Of a DNA stretch of 64,000 nt, positions 20,582 to 33,340 are shown one piece after another; the first letter of the stretch is position 1; each line of letters opens with the position of its first letter. The DNA comes from Alviniconcha marisindica (Eukaryota > Mollusca > Gastropoda > Provannidae), in the NCBI GenBank assembly GCA_018857735.1, contig JABMCL010000660.1, positions 690,001-754,000 of the forward strand, given 5' to 3'. Both the position numbers and the translations under genes were made by a program. The notes under the pieces are model-generated. The model was given only the letters and a program-made list of their open reading frames with translations, was not told the DNA's origin and ran no database searches.

Positions 20582-21901
20582 TAATGAAGAAAACATGGTG
20601 TGCAAAGAGAAACCCCGGAGCTGGGCGAGGAGTACAAATCGTTCAGTGGACTTCGGCCGATGGCCTATCAGTAAGAGGCGGTACTATGACTAGTTCTTGT
20701 TCTGTATCACAAGCAGGTTGGCCTGCGCGGCCACCACGAGCAGGTCGACACCTTCAGACGGCGACCCGAGGGCCAACTTCCACAAAACCCGGACCTCTGC
20801 CCCTGCTGCCCTTCCATTGTGCCGCCAGAGATCAGGCAGCAAGTGAACGATGCTCATCAGCCCTGCCCGTGCCCCACACTCTGCCCCCGTCCCCACTCGT
20901 CCCTCTATCTCCACACAGTCTGTCGCCCACCCCACCCACCCTTCTGTGTCCCCAGGGTCCCCAAACTGTGGTACCACGGCACAGGACAGACAACTTGCCG
21001 GCCCCTGCCACCCCGAGTTGTCTGCCCTGCCGTGACAGTGGAAATTTGTGTCACTGGCCGCTGCTATCCGTTTGGCAAATCATAGAGTCTTACCACCAAA
21101 TACGGTCAGTTTCTGATGCTACTCGCTGGGCAAACACAGCCTTTCGGACACAGAAATTAAGGTCTCCTCTGCCCAGACCTATCAAGGTTCCCTCAGAGAA
21201 AGTCTAGAATGCCCTCTCTAATTCCTCCGCAAGACGCTATCGCATAATGCCCCCAAGACAGATAAATTATATCCTTTGTACTAAGACGGTTTCTCAGCGC
21301 TTGTGTCGCGTGTAAATTTTAAAGACTCATCGTGTACAACCATTCCCTTCTTTGAACAGATTCCTTTTGTGGTGTTCACTGTTACCGGTTCATTCAACTT
21401 CATTGTCCATATTCCTCTTCAGTTAGAAAGCGACGTGTGACAAAACAGTGAATCGGACTTTCACTCGTGATTTGGTGAGTTGTGCTTCGCCTGACATGGA
21501 CTTCGCGGTTCAATGGACATTCGTTGACAAGTGTCAGTCAACTAGGCTCTCCAATTTTCAGCTTTGCCCGAAAGAATAACGTGTTTGTTTGTGTGTTTTT
21601 AACCGAAACATTTCTGCAGAAAAAACAACAACAACAAAAACCGCCTGTGACACCGAAGAGCGCGATGAACAGGAAGGCCTTCGACAAAAGCAATCAGCAG
21701 CCTGAGCAGTTTCGGTGAACTTCAAGTGGGTTTTTTCTTATTCACTGAACTGATTCCAAAGCTTTAATCACCTCTAAATGTCATACCAACTCAGTAGATG
21801 ACAAGCTTTGGACAGTCTGACATAGAAATCATAAACGTACCAGTAAACAGTAAACGTACCAGCACACACACAGATCAGGAGAACATGATGATGATGATGA
21901 T
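20582..21901. other. Non-coding interval with a GC-rich 207-codon open frame
   Basis: The plus frame 20584-21207 and the minus frame 20690-20977 are both open through a C-rich segment at 20870-20970. Neither has a domain, signal peptide or splice pairing, and two open strands over a C-rich segment argue for composition rather than coding. From 21220 the sequence is AT-moderate with nothing recognised; (ATG)5 lies at 21887-21903. Confidence 0.45.
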
Positions 21902-21955
21902 GAAGTGATGCTTTATGTCCTCAGATGTCAGTTGACATATTAGGGACAAGTTGTG
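21902..21955 (+). repeat. Interspersed family A, short subtype
   Basis: GATGCTTTATGTCCTCAGATG then CATATTAGGGACAAG; resembles 52906-52965 most closely. Confidence 0.55.
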
Positions 21956-21972
21956 ACCAATGCCGAAGCACG

Positions 21973-22066
21973 GTGCAATAAATCTTTACGTCCACGGAAA
22001 CCAGAAGGCTCGTTAGGACGGACAGTCCAGGACGTCCACCTCGACTCTCACACAGCTCCTGAACCA
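21973..22066 (+). repeat. Interspersed family A, long subtype
   Basis: TTTACGTCCACGGAAACCAG, then GTTAGGACGGACAGTCCAGG, ACGTCCACCTCGACT and CTCACACAGCTCCTGAACC align along their length with 30852-30940 and 35853-35937. Confidence 0.8.
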
Positions 22067-23120
22067 TGCAGGAGAACATGTAAAGAAGCAGCTTATATAC
22101 CTTTGCGCGTTCAATTACCTCATCCTTTCACTTTTTGCACAAACTTATAGGCTGGGGTACACGGTCCAGCAGAAATATATTCTATGAACCTCAATGCCTT
22201 ACACATTCCTTAGCTCAGACTGCCAACCAGAAGAGAGGCCCCAAGGTTATCCTCCGACTGGCAATCTTCTCTTGTTAAAATTAATAATAATTATGGAGAG
22301 AAAAAAATTAAAAAGGAGGGTGGGGTGCAGACAAACAAAAAAGCAATCGAACGCAAAAAAAGGCGTTTAGAAAACAGATTTCTTTTTTAAAATTAGGCTA
22401 GAGGTGGGGGCCTGGGGGGTGGGAACGGGGGTAGGGAGGGGCGGTCATGCTGAGACAGGACCCACTGTGCGATGGAGAGGCCAGATGGAGTCAAAGATTA
22501 ATTTCATCAGCATCAGTAATTAAGAAGGGGGCCCCAACGCAGCATGAAATGAAGAAAAACTCATTTCCTTCGCCTCCATTTGGACAGGCACGACATACCA
22601 ATTCTCAGCAATATTCATTACCACGAGAAGCCGGAGTGCCCGAAATTATTCCGAGGAGGAAGAAGGGGGGATGCTGGAGGAAATTTTCTCCCATCGAAAC
22701 GATAATTGGGTGTGATGATATCAATTAGCCACAGAGCACACCAATAAAGACTGAAAAAGATAATTCATATACGCACACTATGCTTTCTGAACAGTCTTCT
22801 ACGTCGCTTTCCCACGTAAATGTGCATCGTTTTCTCACCCATTAAAATAAACTATCATTATCATTACAAAGACATTAAGCATTCTAGACCATCCAGACGG
22901 AATCGACAACTTCAACTAAAAAAACAGAATTGCGACTTACAGTCCCGGAACGTGTTTGATGTTTTGCATTCCAAATCACGTTGGGAAAAAATCGTTCCAA
23001 ATCACGTTGGGAAAACCAGAGAGGAAAATAACGAGAACAAAACCAAAAAAAAAAAAAGAAGAAGAAGAACAAAAACTCACCGATATATCTAGGAGGAGGA
23101 GGAGATAGGAAAGAGAGGGA
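22067..23120. other. AT-rich non-coding interval
   Basis: Nothing coding is recognised. A 21-base repeat (CCAAATCACGTTGGGAAAA) occurs twice in tandem near 22970-23016. Confidence 0.5.
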
Positions 23121-23140
23121 CGGAGGAAGGGAGAGGGAGA

Positions 23141-23222
<82 letters not shown>
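23121..23222 (+). repeat. (GA)n microsatellite
   Basis: GGGAGAGGGAGAGAGGGAGA passing into a pure GA run of about 75 bases. Confidence 0.97.
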
Positions 23223-23226
<4 letters not shown>

Positions 23227-23344
23227 TTAAAGTTTCCTCCTTGTAGGCATGCAGTGCACCTGTCCAGTATGCAATTTCATGCCATTATGAACGTCATTGA
23301 CTGAGCCAACCTTAAGTAATCCCTGGATTTTCGTTCGTTAGTCT

Positions 23345-23502
<158 letters not shown>

Positions 23503-24095
23503 CAGAGTGTCCTCGCGCTCTTTCTCGGGCGGAGGATAAAGAGATACTGTAGGAGCGGTGAGGAGGTGAGACTGGAATGATTTTGTTTTTATCTCAGCAG
23601 GAAAAACCACCAAAAATATCGCAGGTAAATGTCTGAACTGACCAGAGGCAATTGCACCTGCCCAGAACTAGCCATCATCGCCTTTATCGCCTTCCTCCTC
23701 CCCCACCCCAGCGAGGAAGGAGAATGCAAATGCCACAGAGGCCAACAGAGCGGGGCTCCATCCGCTTCGCCGTGGTGTGATTGCACAGAACCCAGGAAAA
23801 TGCCGAAGATGAGCCGATCATAAGTACACTGGCTGGTCTGGAAGGCAGGGCCGTTATTAGCAGACCAGATCGGTTTTCGGCACGCTCCTTTGCAGGCATT
23901 CCTGGCAACGAAAACTGACTGTGCGTCATGTGTCTTTGGCTCTTGGAGATCTCCGTTCTCTCCCTGACCTGCTTTGTCCATGGTCTGGCTTTGTGGCTCC
24001 CGAGATAACCCCGACAAAGCTCATCGCCCCGCTGCTCGGCTAGGGGCCAAAGGGGGGAATGGAGAAACCTAGCTCAAGTAAACGTAAGCGAGATG

Positions 24096-24098
<3 letters not shown>
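23503..24098. other. Non-coding interval
   Basis: A 142-codon minus frame (23589-24017) has no recognised domain. Nothing else seen. Confidence 0.5.
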
Positions 24099-24162
<64 letters not shown>

Positions 24163-24164
24163 AC
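24099..24164 (+). repeat. (GA)n microsatellite at a retroelement tail
   Basis: GA run that, read on the minus strand, is the CT tract at the 3' end of the family C copy at 24165-24255. Confidence 0.95.
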
Positions 24165-24255
24165 TCGAAACTCGAAAACTTTATTTTCCAAGGATTGTAG
24201 TTTAGGTTCAGTTAGACCTGTCTAACAACTAGTCCTTGATAAACTACTGAGTAAG
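24165..24255 (-). mobile_element. Interspersed family C (retroelement 3' end), copy 1
   Basis: On the minus strand: GGACTAGTTGTTAGACAGG, TCTAACTGAACCTAAACTAC, AATCCTTGGAAAATAAAGTT, then CT repeats. The order AATAAA then simple repeat is typical of a LINE or SINE 3' end. Matching copies lie at 28930-28996 and 39685-39770. Confidence 0.75.
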
Positions 24256-24371
24256 TGAAACATGGAGAAACAATTATATGAAAACAAAAAACAAAAACAA
24301 CAAAACTTTACAAACTCGATTAATATTTAAACATGATAAACAATATACAAACAAATAAAATATAACACTAC

Positions 24372-24373
<2 letters not shown>

Positions 24374-24441
<68 letters not shown>
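24374..24441 (+). repeat. (GA)n microsatellite
   Basis: About 34 uninterrupted GA units. Confidence 0.97.
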
Positions 24442-24445
<4 letters not shown>

Positions 24446-24552
24446 CAAATATTACACGTGAAAAACACTATGCCATATATATATCTTTGCCAATTTCAGA
24501 CTAAAGAGTGCAAAATTACCTACAAATCAATGTTGCTATATTCATGGGTATG

Positions 24553-24555
<3 letters not shown>

Positions 24556-24624
<69 letters not shown>
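24556..24624 (+). repeat. (CA)n microsatellite
   Basis: About 34 uninterrupted CA units. Confidence 0.97.
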
Positions 24625-24626
<2 letters not shown>

Positions 24627-24781
24627 TTATCATTAACACCGAGGCTTTTTCTATTACCACTTCACGACAATTAACGACTGCAAGCAGCACAAAACTACAC
24701 AAAAGATTCATAACCGTCCTGTTTTAACTGTCACATTTTTTCCTAATCCTCAACAAAAAGAAAGAAAGAGACGAACCAATC

Positions 24782-24845
24782 CCTAACGCAATTTGCGCCA
24801 TTTGGCTATAGGGCCCAAACGTAATTTGCCCCAACTGGCTATCGT
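24782..24845 (+). repeat. ~34-bp tandem duplication
   Basis: AACGCAATTTGCGCCATTTGG..CTAT and AACGTAATTTGCCCCAACTGG..CTAT are adjacent diverged copies. Confidence 0.65.
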
Positions 24846-26099
24846 TCAAAGACAACGATGTCGACAGTGACTGAGTGGGTTGAAAGGCTTGTGCTGATAC
24901 TATTGATCAAGACAACACCGTTTGAACGACACGTCTCATCCGCTCTTTGACAACACATGAAGGCACCAGTATCAAAACCACCTGTGCGTTCATGGTGTGA
25001 GCAAGGGAAAACACTTGGCACGCCAGGTCTTGCTGTGTGTTGGCGTTGGACGGCTGCCACCGTCATATAGTTCCATGATGGAGTGAGCCGAACTAAAAAA
25101 TTAACGGCTCCATCAGGACGTCAGAAAATGACGACACCAACCATATCTTCCCCCACCCCTTCTCCCACTCCACCTTTGTCTGAAACCCGAAACATATGTA
25201 GTCTGATAGATGCAGGTTAAGTCTTCGTTTGCTCCAACAAAACAAGAAACCAAAGCTGTAGAAAATATTACGGAGAAAGTTGACAAAATGGGGGGAATTG
25301 TCGGAGAAAAACGAGAACAATTCTCAAATGGCTCGAGCAAAGGTTCTGTACAAAATCAAAGACAAATCATTCATGACGTTTATACTGCTAATTCGAGAAC
25401 TATTGCAAAAACAAAGTCTGCTTTTGTTGTTACTTCGAAGCGGAATGACTACACGAGTCTTGCAAATCATCTCGTTCTGACAAGACGAGAATGAAGTTGT
25501 TACAGCATATAACTAGACTGGCATTCTCAGACAAATGCGAGAGAAAGATCCCGAACAAGTTCTGACAAGACACAAACAGTAACTGAAGAGTTCCGGTAGA
25601 AGCGTCTGGGTGGGAATCATCATCTTCTGCAACGTTCCACGAGACGCGCCAGAGGAGGGAAGATTCATGCAGCTTGGAGTCTGAGTTAATGTCAGAACAA
25701 TGCTTTTAGAGGAAGGTTATCTACAAGATGAAAGGCCATCTCTCCATAATGGAGAACGGCACAGCCTAGTCTCTCCTCCCAACTCTTTCTACCTTCATGC
25801 CAAAGCGGCGGGAGATAAATAGCGAGGAACCAGAAAAAAGACGAGTTTCATCTTTTGACGAAGGCTAATGGCCGAGAACTCATTGCGGGGGCCATATAGT
25901 CAAAGCCCGTCAGTAAATGTGCTTTGTTTGTTTTTGTGGGTGTTTGAGTCTCTTAGAATTAGCATACTTGGTCAGAGGGGTTTCCATCCACCTGAAAATA
26001 ACCGCCGTAGCAAATTGCATGTAACAACCGTTGCCAGAAAATGAGACTTGTCTCTAAAGTATGGGGCAGTACAAAAGAGAGGCAGCGTGTGGTCATAAA
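24846..26099. other. Non-coding interval
   Basis: Nothing recognised. Open frames up to 94 codons (plus 25210-25494) are AT-rich and without domains. Confidence 0.5.
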
Positions 26100-26197
26100 A
26101 CCGCGTCTGAGAGATGGGGGAGGGTGGTGGGGGGGGAAGGAATGGGGAGGGGGGTAGAGAGGGAGGGGAGAGAGAGATGGAGGGAGGGAGGGAGAAA

Positions 26198-26268
<71 letters not shown>
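26100..26268 (+). repeat. Purine-rich tract ending in (GA)n
   Basis: GGGGAGGG-type sequence (26112-26200) passing into about 35 GA units. Confidence 0.95.
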
Positions 26269-26269
<1 letters not shown>

Positions 26270-26765
26270 CTACAATATCGTGCACGTGCATCCTGTCAGT
26301 CGTTACACGGCTGTCAGCGTGAATCCACTTTCCGAAACAACTGGCGGTTACCCCGGTTCCAATTCATTAATTAAAGCAGCAGTGCCCCATCAAGCTTCGT
26401 GCAGGACACCGTAGCAATGGAGCAAATCGAACTCCGTGTGGAAACCCCACCCACGACTGCAGCAAAACGAACACTCCCACAAAGCAGGGTGCATGGTGAC
26501 CTTGACCGTGACAACTCACCAATTAAAGCAGTACAGTGAAACCCTTCTTTCACCACCACCACAACCTCCCCCCCCCCCCAACACACACACCGCAAAAGTG
26601 GTCTTAAGGAACGACATATTCCATTTACATTTAATTGGAAACGTTTATCAAGAGAAGTGGTCTAAAAAAAATATACATAAAAAAGATGGTCTCTCATTAG
26701 GGTGGTCTAAAATAGGGGTTCCACTCCACAATTTAACAACAACAACAACAAAACAAAAACAGACG

Positions 26766-26766
<1 letters not shown>
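26269..26766. other. Non-coding interval
   Basis: A C run near 26568-26579 and (ACA)n at 26736-26752; nothing coding recognised. Confidence 0.5.

Positions 26767-26840
<74 letters not shown>
26767..26840 (+). repeat. (CA)n microsatellite
   Basis: CA run with one CACCAC break at about 26813. Confidence 0.97.
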
Positions 26841-26841
<1 letters not shown>

Positions 26842-28158
26842 GCAAAGGTACGCCAGGACAACGGTATGATCCAATGTTTGTAACTGCAAATCGATCTACT
26901 TTCGCAGACACCCACAACAAAGAGTCTCTGAATTATGCACCGGTCCGCACACTGCTTCTTGCATACAAATGTAGTAAAGGAGTACTGTTGTGTGAATGCC
27001 TCACACACAGATAGCACTACCTGGCACGATAATGAACGCAACTGTGAAGAAAAAATATTCAATGCTTTCCAAACACATCCCATACCGTACAAATGAGACA
27101 CCGACATAGTTTCAATAATTTATCTACTGCTAAGGCAATGAATATAACGCATGTGTCACCTGCCTGGTGCTACATCGTGCCGTGCAAGTTACGGCGTAGA
27201 AAGTTTTATTGGAATCGTGGGACGATAATGACACTTTTATCGGGAAGCCCGGGTCCTAGCCAGCCCCTTTGCAGCGACCCTCGGCCAACCCTTGCGATAA
27301 ATTGTCCTCCGCCCCTCTGCTCGCTACATCTTCCATTGCTGCACTGCCACGTGGCAGCTGCTCTGCCGGTTTTGATCTGTGAGTTAATAACACATTAATC
27401 TGCAGACGTCAGCCATAACCGGTCAGCTAGAGTATGCCAAAAGCTTATTTCATCGAATGATCTGAACACAGAAGTGCGAAAAATTATTTGATTATTAAGC
27501 TTATCCTCCTCCTCTGCCAGCCTCCTATTCATCACCGGCTACCCCAGTACAACGGACGGAGATGGTTTTTACGTGCTTCTCTCCGCTGCCTCCATGCCAC
27601 ACAGCTGGATAAAAACATCTCAGTCATAACCATCTGTTTGTCCAGCACAAAACAACCCCGCTCTTCCCGCAGTGCAGTCTGACAACCCCCACCGGTGGAG
27701 AGTGTGGAGGCTTCCGGCAATGTGAGCCAAAAAATGCCAGCGGCAGCAGCGATCTGGCCAATAACTTGCAGTTGCATGCAGGCAGTCAGCAGCAGCATGA
27801 GGGATATTCGGAAAGAGAGGTGACAGAGGCAGGCGAGGCACAACTCCACAGGTAATGACCACCACAACAGCTGCACGTGACAAACGTTCGCGTTCCGCCC
27901 GCTTCTCTTGTCGCGGTCAGGTGAATCTGACGGTTCTGACACCCAGCAACACTGGACGACCAACTCGGCTCGGTTCTTTCTCTCTGTGGGGGGTGGGATG
28001 GTGGGTTCCACCTGTTTGTCATAACCCGCTCGGCATTTAGATATATAATCTATTCCATCTGGCATGTCTTCTGTTTTTGTCATACCTGCTGGACATGGCT
28101 GGACTTTGCTCCGATTCACCTGGACGTGCCTTGCTGCCCACTACTGACGTAATTACAC

Positions 28159-28159
<1 letters not shown>
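26841..28159. other. Non-coding interval
   Basis: The minus frame 27532-28119 (195 codons) is the longest open frame here. It is not repeat translation, but it shows no domain, no signal peptide and no flanking splice logic, so I do not call it a gene. Confidence 0.45.

Positions 28160-28215
<56 letters not shown>
28160..28215 (+). repeat. (GA)n microsatellite
   Basis: About 28 uninterrupted GA units. Confidence 0.97.
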
Positions 28216-28217
<2 letters not shown>

Positions 28218-28320
28218 AACAGTCCAAGCATATCCTGGTTAACAGAAACTTTTAATCCAAATTTTCGCCCATGAGGGCTTCGTCCAGGCCTGCTCGGTCG
28301 GCTGGATTCCTACGACACGC

Positions 28321-28344
28321 CTATGTATGCTTTTGCATACATAG
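28321..28344. other. Perfect 10-bp hairpin
   Basis: CTATGTATGC, a TTTT loop, then GCATACATAG. The arms are exact reverse complements. It sits just outside the inverted-repeat element at 28351-28512. Confidence 0.9.
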
Positions 28345-28350
28345 TTTTGT

Positions 28351-28512
28351 ACTCGCTTGTACTCCCCGAGAGATGTGACGCCTTAGAATACGATTACGGT
28401 CAATCCTCCCGCTCTGCCCGAGCCTACTCTCCGCAGATCTGACTGACTAGTCAGCGCAGCATCCTGTAGTATCCGATATATCCACGAGACATCTCTCGGG
28501 CATCAAGTGTAG
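28351..28512. mobile_element. Candidate miniature inverted-repeat element
   Basis: CGCTTGTACTCCCCGAGAGA..TGT at the left and ACATCTCTCGGGCATCAAGT at the right are inverted complements over about 20 bases; the inner 12 (CCCGAGAGATGT/ACATCTCTCGGG) are perfect. The roughly 160-bp interior has no coding. No target-site duplication is clear and there is no second copy in the window. Confidence 0.45.
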
Positions 28513-28715
28513 GAGGACTGGTTCTGCAGCGTGTGTCACTGCTTATCGGACAGGCCGCCATTCACAGAGCGATGGACACATTCCTGGATGACAGATATTG
28601 CATTCCTTCGCCGTGAACTGACCATTTGCCGCGTTTCATTATGCCAGTGCCCTTCATCTAGTCGGTTGTTTAGGTCGCACAGAAAGACACATCGGCCTTT
28701 TAAACCCTCTCTTCC

Positions 28716-28844
<129 letters not shown>

Positions 28845-28929
28845 CACACTGCAGTTTTACTCTGCAAAATAACAGAAAACATGAAACACGCCAAGACAAC
28901 GAACAAAGTCACAACTTAGAAATACTCTC

Positions 28930-28996
28930 TCTGACTAGTTGTTAAACAGGTTTTGACCAAACCTAAACTACAATCCTTGTAAAATAAATTGAGTTG
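28930..28996 (+). mobile_element. Interspersed family C, copy 2
   Basis: GACTAGTTGTTAAACAGGTT, TTGACCAAACCTAAACTACA, ATCCTTGTAAAATAAATTGA, then TTGTTGTTGTTGCTGCTGCT. Here the tail repeat is (TTG)n(CTG)n instead of (CT)n. Confidence 0.75.
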
Positions 28997-29370
28997 TTGT
29001 TGTTGCTGCTGCTGCTGCTGAGTTTGCTTGTTTTGGGTTTAACTCTACATCAGCCAGTTACAACATGCGCGCATCAGTCGTTCACAGCCGCCTTCGTTAA
29101 ACTGCGGCCTAAAGAGAGTCAACGCTAGAGCTGCACCACTAACGAGAGTTTAGAAGGATTTAATGTATTCCTTTGTTCGGAGGTGACGGGTGAGTGATGA
29201 GCAGCAGCCAAGTTCATCCCGTTGTCAACCTTTAAGACAAAGTAGCGTTAGAACTCCCCTAGAGACGGAGGAAAGACGGGTGCAGGATCTGAACAATAGG
29301 AAGTCGAGCTAACAAGTAATTGACTTCAACTCGTGTAAGATTGTCACAGTCCGGCACAAAGCGCCAAGAA
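28997..29370. other. Non-coding interval
   Basis: Nothing recognised beyond the (CTG)n tail of the preceding element. Confidence 0.5.
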
Positions 29371-29375
29371 TTAAT

Positions 29376-29403
29376 CCCCCCCCCCCCCCCCCCCCCCCCC
29401 CCC
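29376..29403 (+). repeat. C homopolymer (~28)
   Basis: Uninterrupted run of C. Confidence 0.97.
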
Positions 29404-29566
29404 ACTCCCCGTGCCGAAGTCATTCCATGCACATGGTTTCCTCCTCCTGCGAGTCTTCAAGACAGCGGGAAGTAGTGGAGACGGCGACTTTCAGAGACTT
29501 AAACCCCCAGGCCGTCGAGGAAAGAAGCTTGATGAATTTTTAAAGGTGCCGAAGAGGGTTGATGAG

Positions 29567-29660
29567 CTCTCTCTCTCTCTCTCTCTCGCTCGCTGTCTCG
29601 CTCTCTCCTCCCTCCCCCCCTCTCTCTCTCTCGCTCGCTCGCTCTCCTCCCTCTCAGCTC
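29567..29660 (+). repeat. (CT)n/(GCTC)n pyrimidine-rich microsatellite
   Basis: CT runs alternate with CGCTCGCT blocks; this explains the Ser/Leu and Arg/Glu frames over it. Confidence 0.9.
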
Positions 29661-30851
29661 TCCTTTCTCTCGTGCAGGCAAAACAAGAACAGAGCAGACT
29701 CTGCAGTGGTGGATGAACACTATTAGCAAATGGCGAAGGAGGTAATCCATCACTGATAGTGTTCCGGGTCTGTCTTGTCTGTTCCTGCTACTGGCCTGCC
29801 ACTCTAATGAACGGGGGCTTGGTAAACACGCGCACTATCTCCACCACTAGGCCACAGAAACGCACAGTTGAAGGCGGTTACCGGAAAACGGTAATTTCTT
29901 CAATTCCAAGTCAGCGATAAAAGCTTCCCTTTGAAAACATGCGTTTACAGCAACTTTCCCAAACATCCGGTCGACGTTGCAGTTCCTGGTCTCAAATGGA
30001 CTTTCTCAACAGAAAAAGACATTCAAAAAATTCACTACACGGATATGCTCGTCCTGTGTCAAAAACAAAAACAAGTCAGACATGTTTAGAGGCGAACCAC
30101 AAGATTACTCAGCATGATGTTTCTGCAGGAAGAGGCATGACCCAGCTGAACTAGCTGCTGCTCCGGCATTTTCCGGGATAATTTCAGTGACCTATTTCCA
30201 TTAGAAGAGCCCCAAGATCGCCCATAATTATTTCATAGAACACGCCAGGCTCATGACATTACGTCATTTGTCAGTGGACTTGGGAGTTTGACCCGTGTCT
30301 TCTATGACTGGCCAGCTGACCAGAAACCTGCCTGAGCATTCATCACGCGAGCTTCACACGCCGCTGACCCCTCACGAGCAACATTAACGCCGTTACGAAT
30401 GCTTGGCCACACAGGCCCGTAGCACCCGACCCAAACCCCTGCGGCCTGCAAACACTGGGCCGCTGCCTGCGAAGTCTTTGGGGACGACTTCAATGAGAAC
30501 TGGCCCATTCCGTGATGGGTTTCTATTCCCCGTGACTCGAGAGTCATTTCACACCTGGGGGCAAGACTTCAGGGTGGAAGAGCTTCCTGGTGAGAGCTGA
30601 GATTCTTTAACCTATTTGGTGCAACCACAACCCTGCCTCTTTTGAAACATTGTCAGCCCTGTTACCGATGTGAAATAAGCCCCATGCCAGGCTGTATTGT
30701 TCTACTTGCCGAGAAAAACAAAAACAAAAAACGAATCTGCCAGCCATTCTGTTTATAGTGAGACAAAACGGTGGATGGTCATAAAGGCATTCACCCATAG
30801 ACAGTAATGTTAGAACGGTATTCCTGTTTGGCAGGAATGGTTCAAGCTGAA
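29661..30851. other. Non-coding interval
   Basis: On the minus strand GTGGCCTAGTGGTGGAGATA (29834-29853) looks like a tRNA A-box, but no B-box follows. A small CpG-rich stretch lies at 30340-30480. No gene recognised. Confidence 0.45.
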
Positions 30852-30940
30852 TGTTGCTTCACGTCCACAGAGACCATAAGGACTATTAGGGACGGGCAGC
30901 CCAGGACGGCCAACTCGACCGGCTTTCACACGGCTCTTCA
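30852..30940 (+). repeat. Interspersed family A, long subtype
   Basis: GTTGCTTCACGTCCACAGAG, ACCATAAGGACTATTAGGGA, CGGGCAGCCCAGGACGGCCA, ACTCGACCGGCTTTCACACG. Best preserved plus-strand copy in the window. Confidence 0.85.
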
Positions 30941-31940
30941 TGAATGGGTTGCTTCTCTCGATGTTGTATCCGCTGACATCCCCCCCCCCCCCCCCACCCA
31001 CACACACAGAGGCACGAACACCCATCTCATGGTCACATCCCCCAGTCCACTTCCTCCCCGCAGGTTGATTGAGAGAGGTGGCTGAGTGAACATAACGAAG
31101 TGTGTCAGTCTCCAAAGCTCACGCACGAAGGCGGTCTCAAGTGTGGCTATCAAAACGTGACTGCGCCGCTCTCCAGCCAAAGCCACTTGACATTCATCCT
31201 GGAAGTCTACGTGCAGTCTGGTGTCACGGGCACTTATCTTCTTCCTCGCCTATCTCTTCGGTCTTCGGCGAGCTCGCCATGACTCGACCAGACCAGGCGG
31301 CCCTACGCAGGGAGGAAAGAAAGAAAGAACGAAAGAAAGAAAGCACAGTTCCGCAACCGAATCCATCTATCAGAAACTTGAACCGCAAATATTTAGCCCT
31401 GACAGATAGCGGCCTGATAGGAAATGTCGGCCTCCCCGACCCATCAGGAGAGGTCGTTGGTCACACAAAATATAAATACCTGCCTGGCTGACCAAGCCCC
31501 AGGAGGCAGATAGGGCTTCACCTGTGATCATGAAGAACTGTCCGAATGCACGAGGGGGATGTCGATGGTCTGGCCTGCTGGGATGATCATTTGCTGATGG
31601 AGATTAAAGTATCTTAATGGGATTGCCAGTCGGTTTGCCTTGCAGGAGGAAGACTAAAGAGATGGTGTCGACGTTGAGCGGCGTGTGTTGGAAAAGAGTC
31701 GACCATCGCTTGACGACTGCTGCACTTTTATCGCGGCCCCGTGACTCGTGTCAAGGATAAAAGTGTTTGGAATGAATACCGCTACCAAGGGTCTTCTAGA
31801 AGTGGCGGAACTGGAAGGTGGATCGAAAGGTCGAAGTTGCTGGCTCAGCATTCAAGTGAATGTTAAATCAGCAACTTCTTACAATGGCCGCAGCAAGTTT
31901 CCAACAGATGAACGGATCAGAAGAACACGCAACCACACTC
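30941..31940. other. Non-coding interval
   Basis: A C run at 30979-30996, then (CA)5; a GAAAGAAAGAACGAAAG stretch lies near 31316-31341. No gene recognised. Confidence 0.5.
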
Positions 31941-31944
31941 ACAG

Positions 31945-32912
<968 letters not shown>

Positions 32913-32935
32913 AGTGTGTGTGTGTGGGGGGGGGT

Positions 32936-32966
<31 letters not shown>
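32913..32966 (+). repeat. (TG)n plus G-run tract
   Basis: GTGTGTGTGTG then about 38 G with a single T. Confidence 0.95.
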
Positions 32967-32967
<1 letters not shown>

Positions 32968-33200
32968 GAGAGCAGTGTATTGCAACTTTTGAAACGGAAG
33001 AATACGGTCCTGTTCCATTCATAAATCTCTTCTTTTCAATCGACGCCAGTCTCATGAAAACGCAGCATCCGTTCTCCTTTGTGCTTTTATGTTCCCCTGG
33101 CACAGGGATAGCACCAAATGCCAATCTCGTTAAAAAATGATACCCACTCGCAAATAAAAGAACTCCCGTAAGCTTAATCACAATCACAGATACACACGCA

Positions 33201-33204
33201 CGCA

Positions 33205-33275
<71 letters not shown>

Positions 33276-33291
33276 CACACACTACACTACA

Positions 33292-33339
<48 letters not shown>
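33201..33339 (+). repeat. (CA)n microsatellite with CTACA interruptions
   Basis: About 32 CA units, then ACTACACACACTACACTACA, then about 22 CA units. Confidence 0.97.

Positions 33340-33340
<1 letters not shown>

Noticed and set aside
20584..21207. 207-codon plus-strand open frame
   Set aside because: C-rich composition keeps both strands open; Pro/Ser/Thr-rich low complexity with no domain.
27532..28119. 195-codon minus-strand open frame
   Set aside because: No domain, signal peptide or conserved motif; overlapping frames on both strands are also open.
29830..29860. tRNA A-box-like GTGGCCTAGTGGTGGAGATA on the minus strand
   Set aside because: No B-box at the expected spacing and no cloverleaf, so neither tRNA nor SINE is supported.
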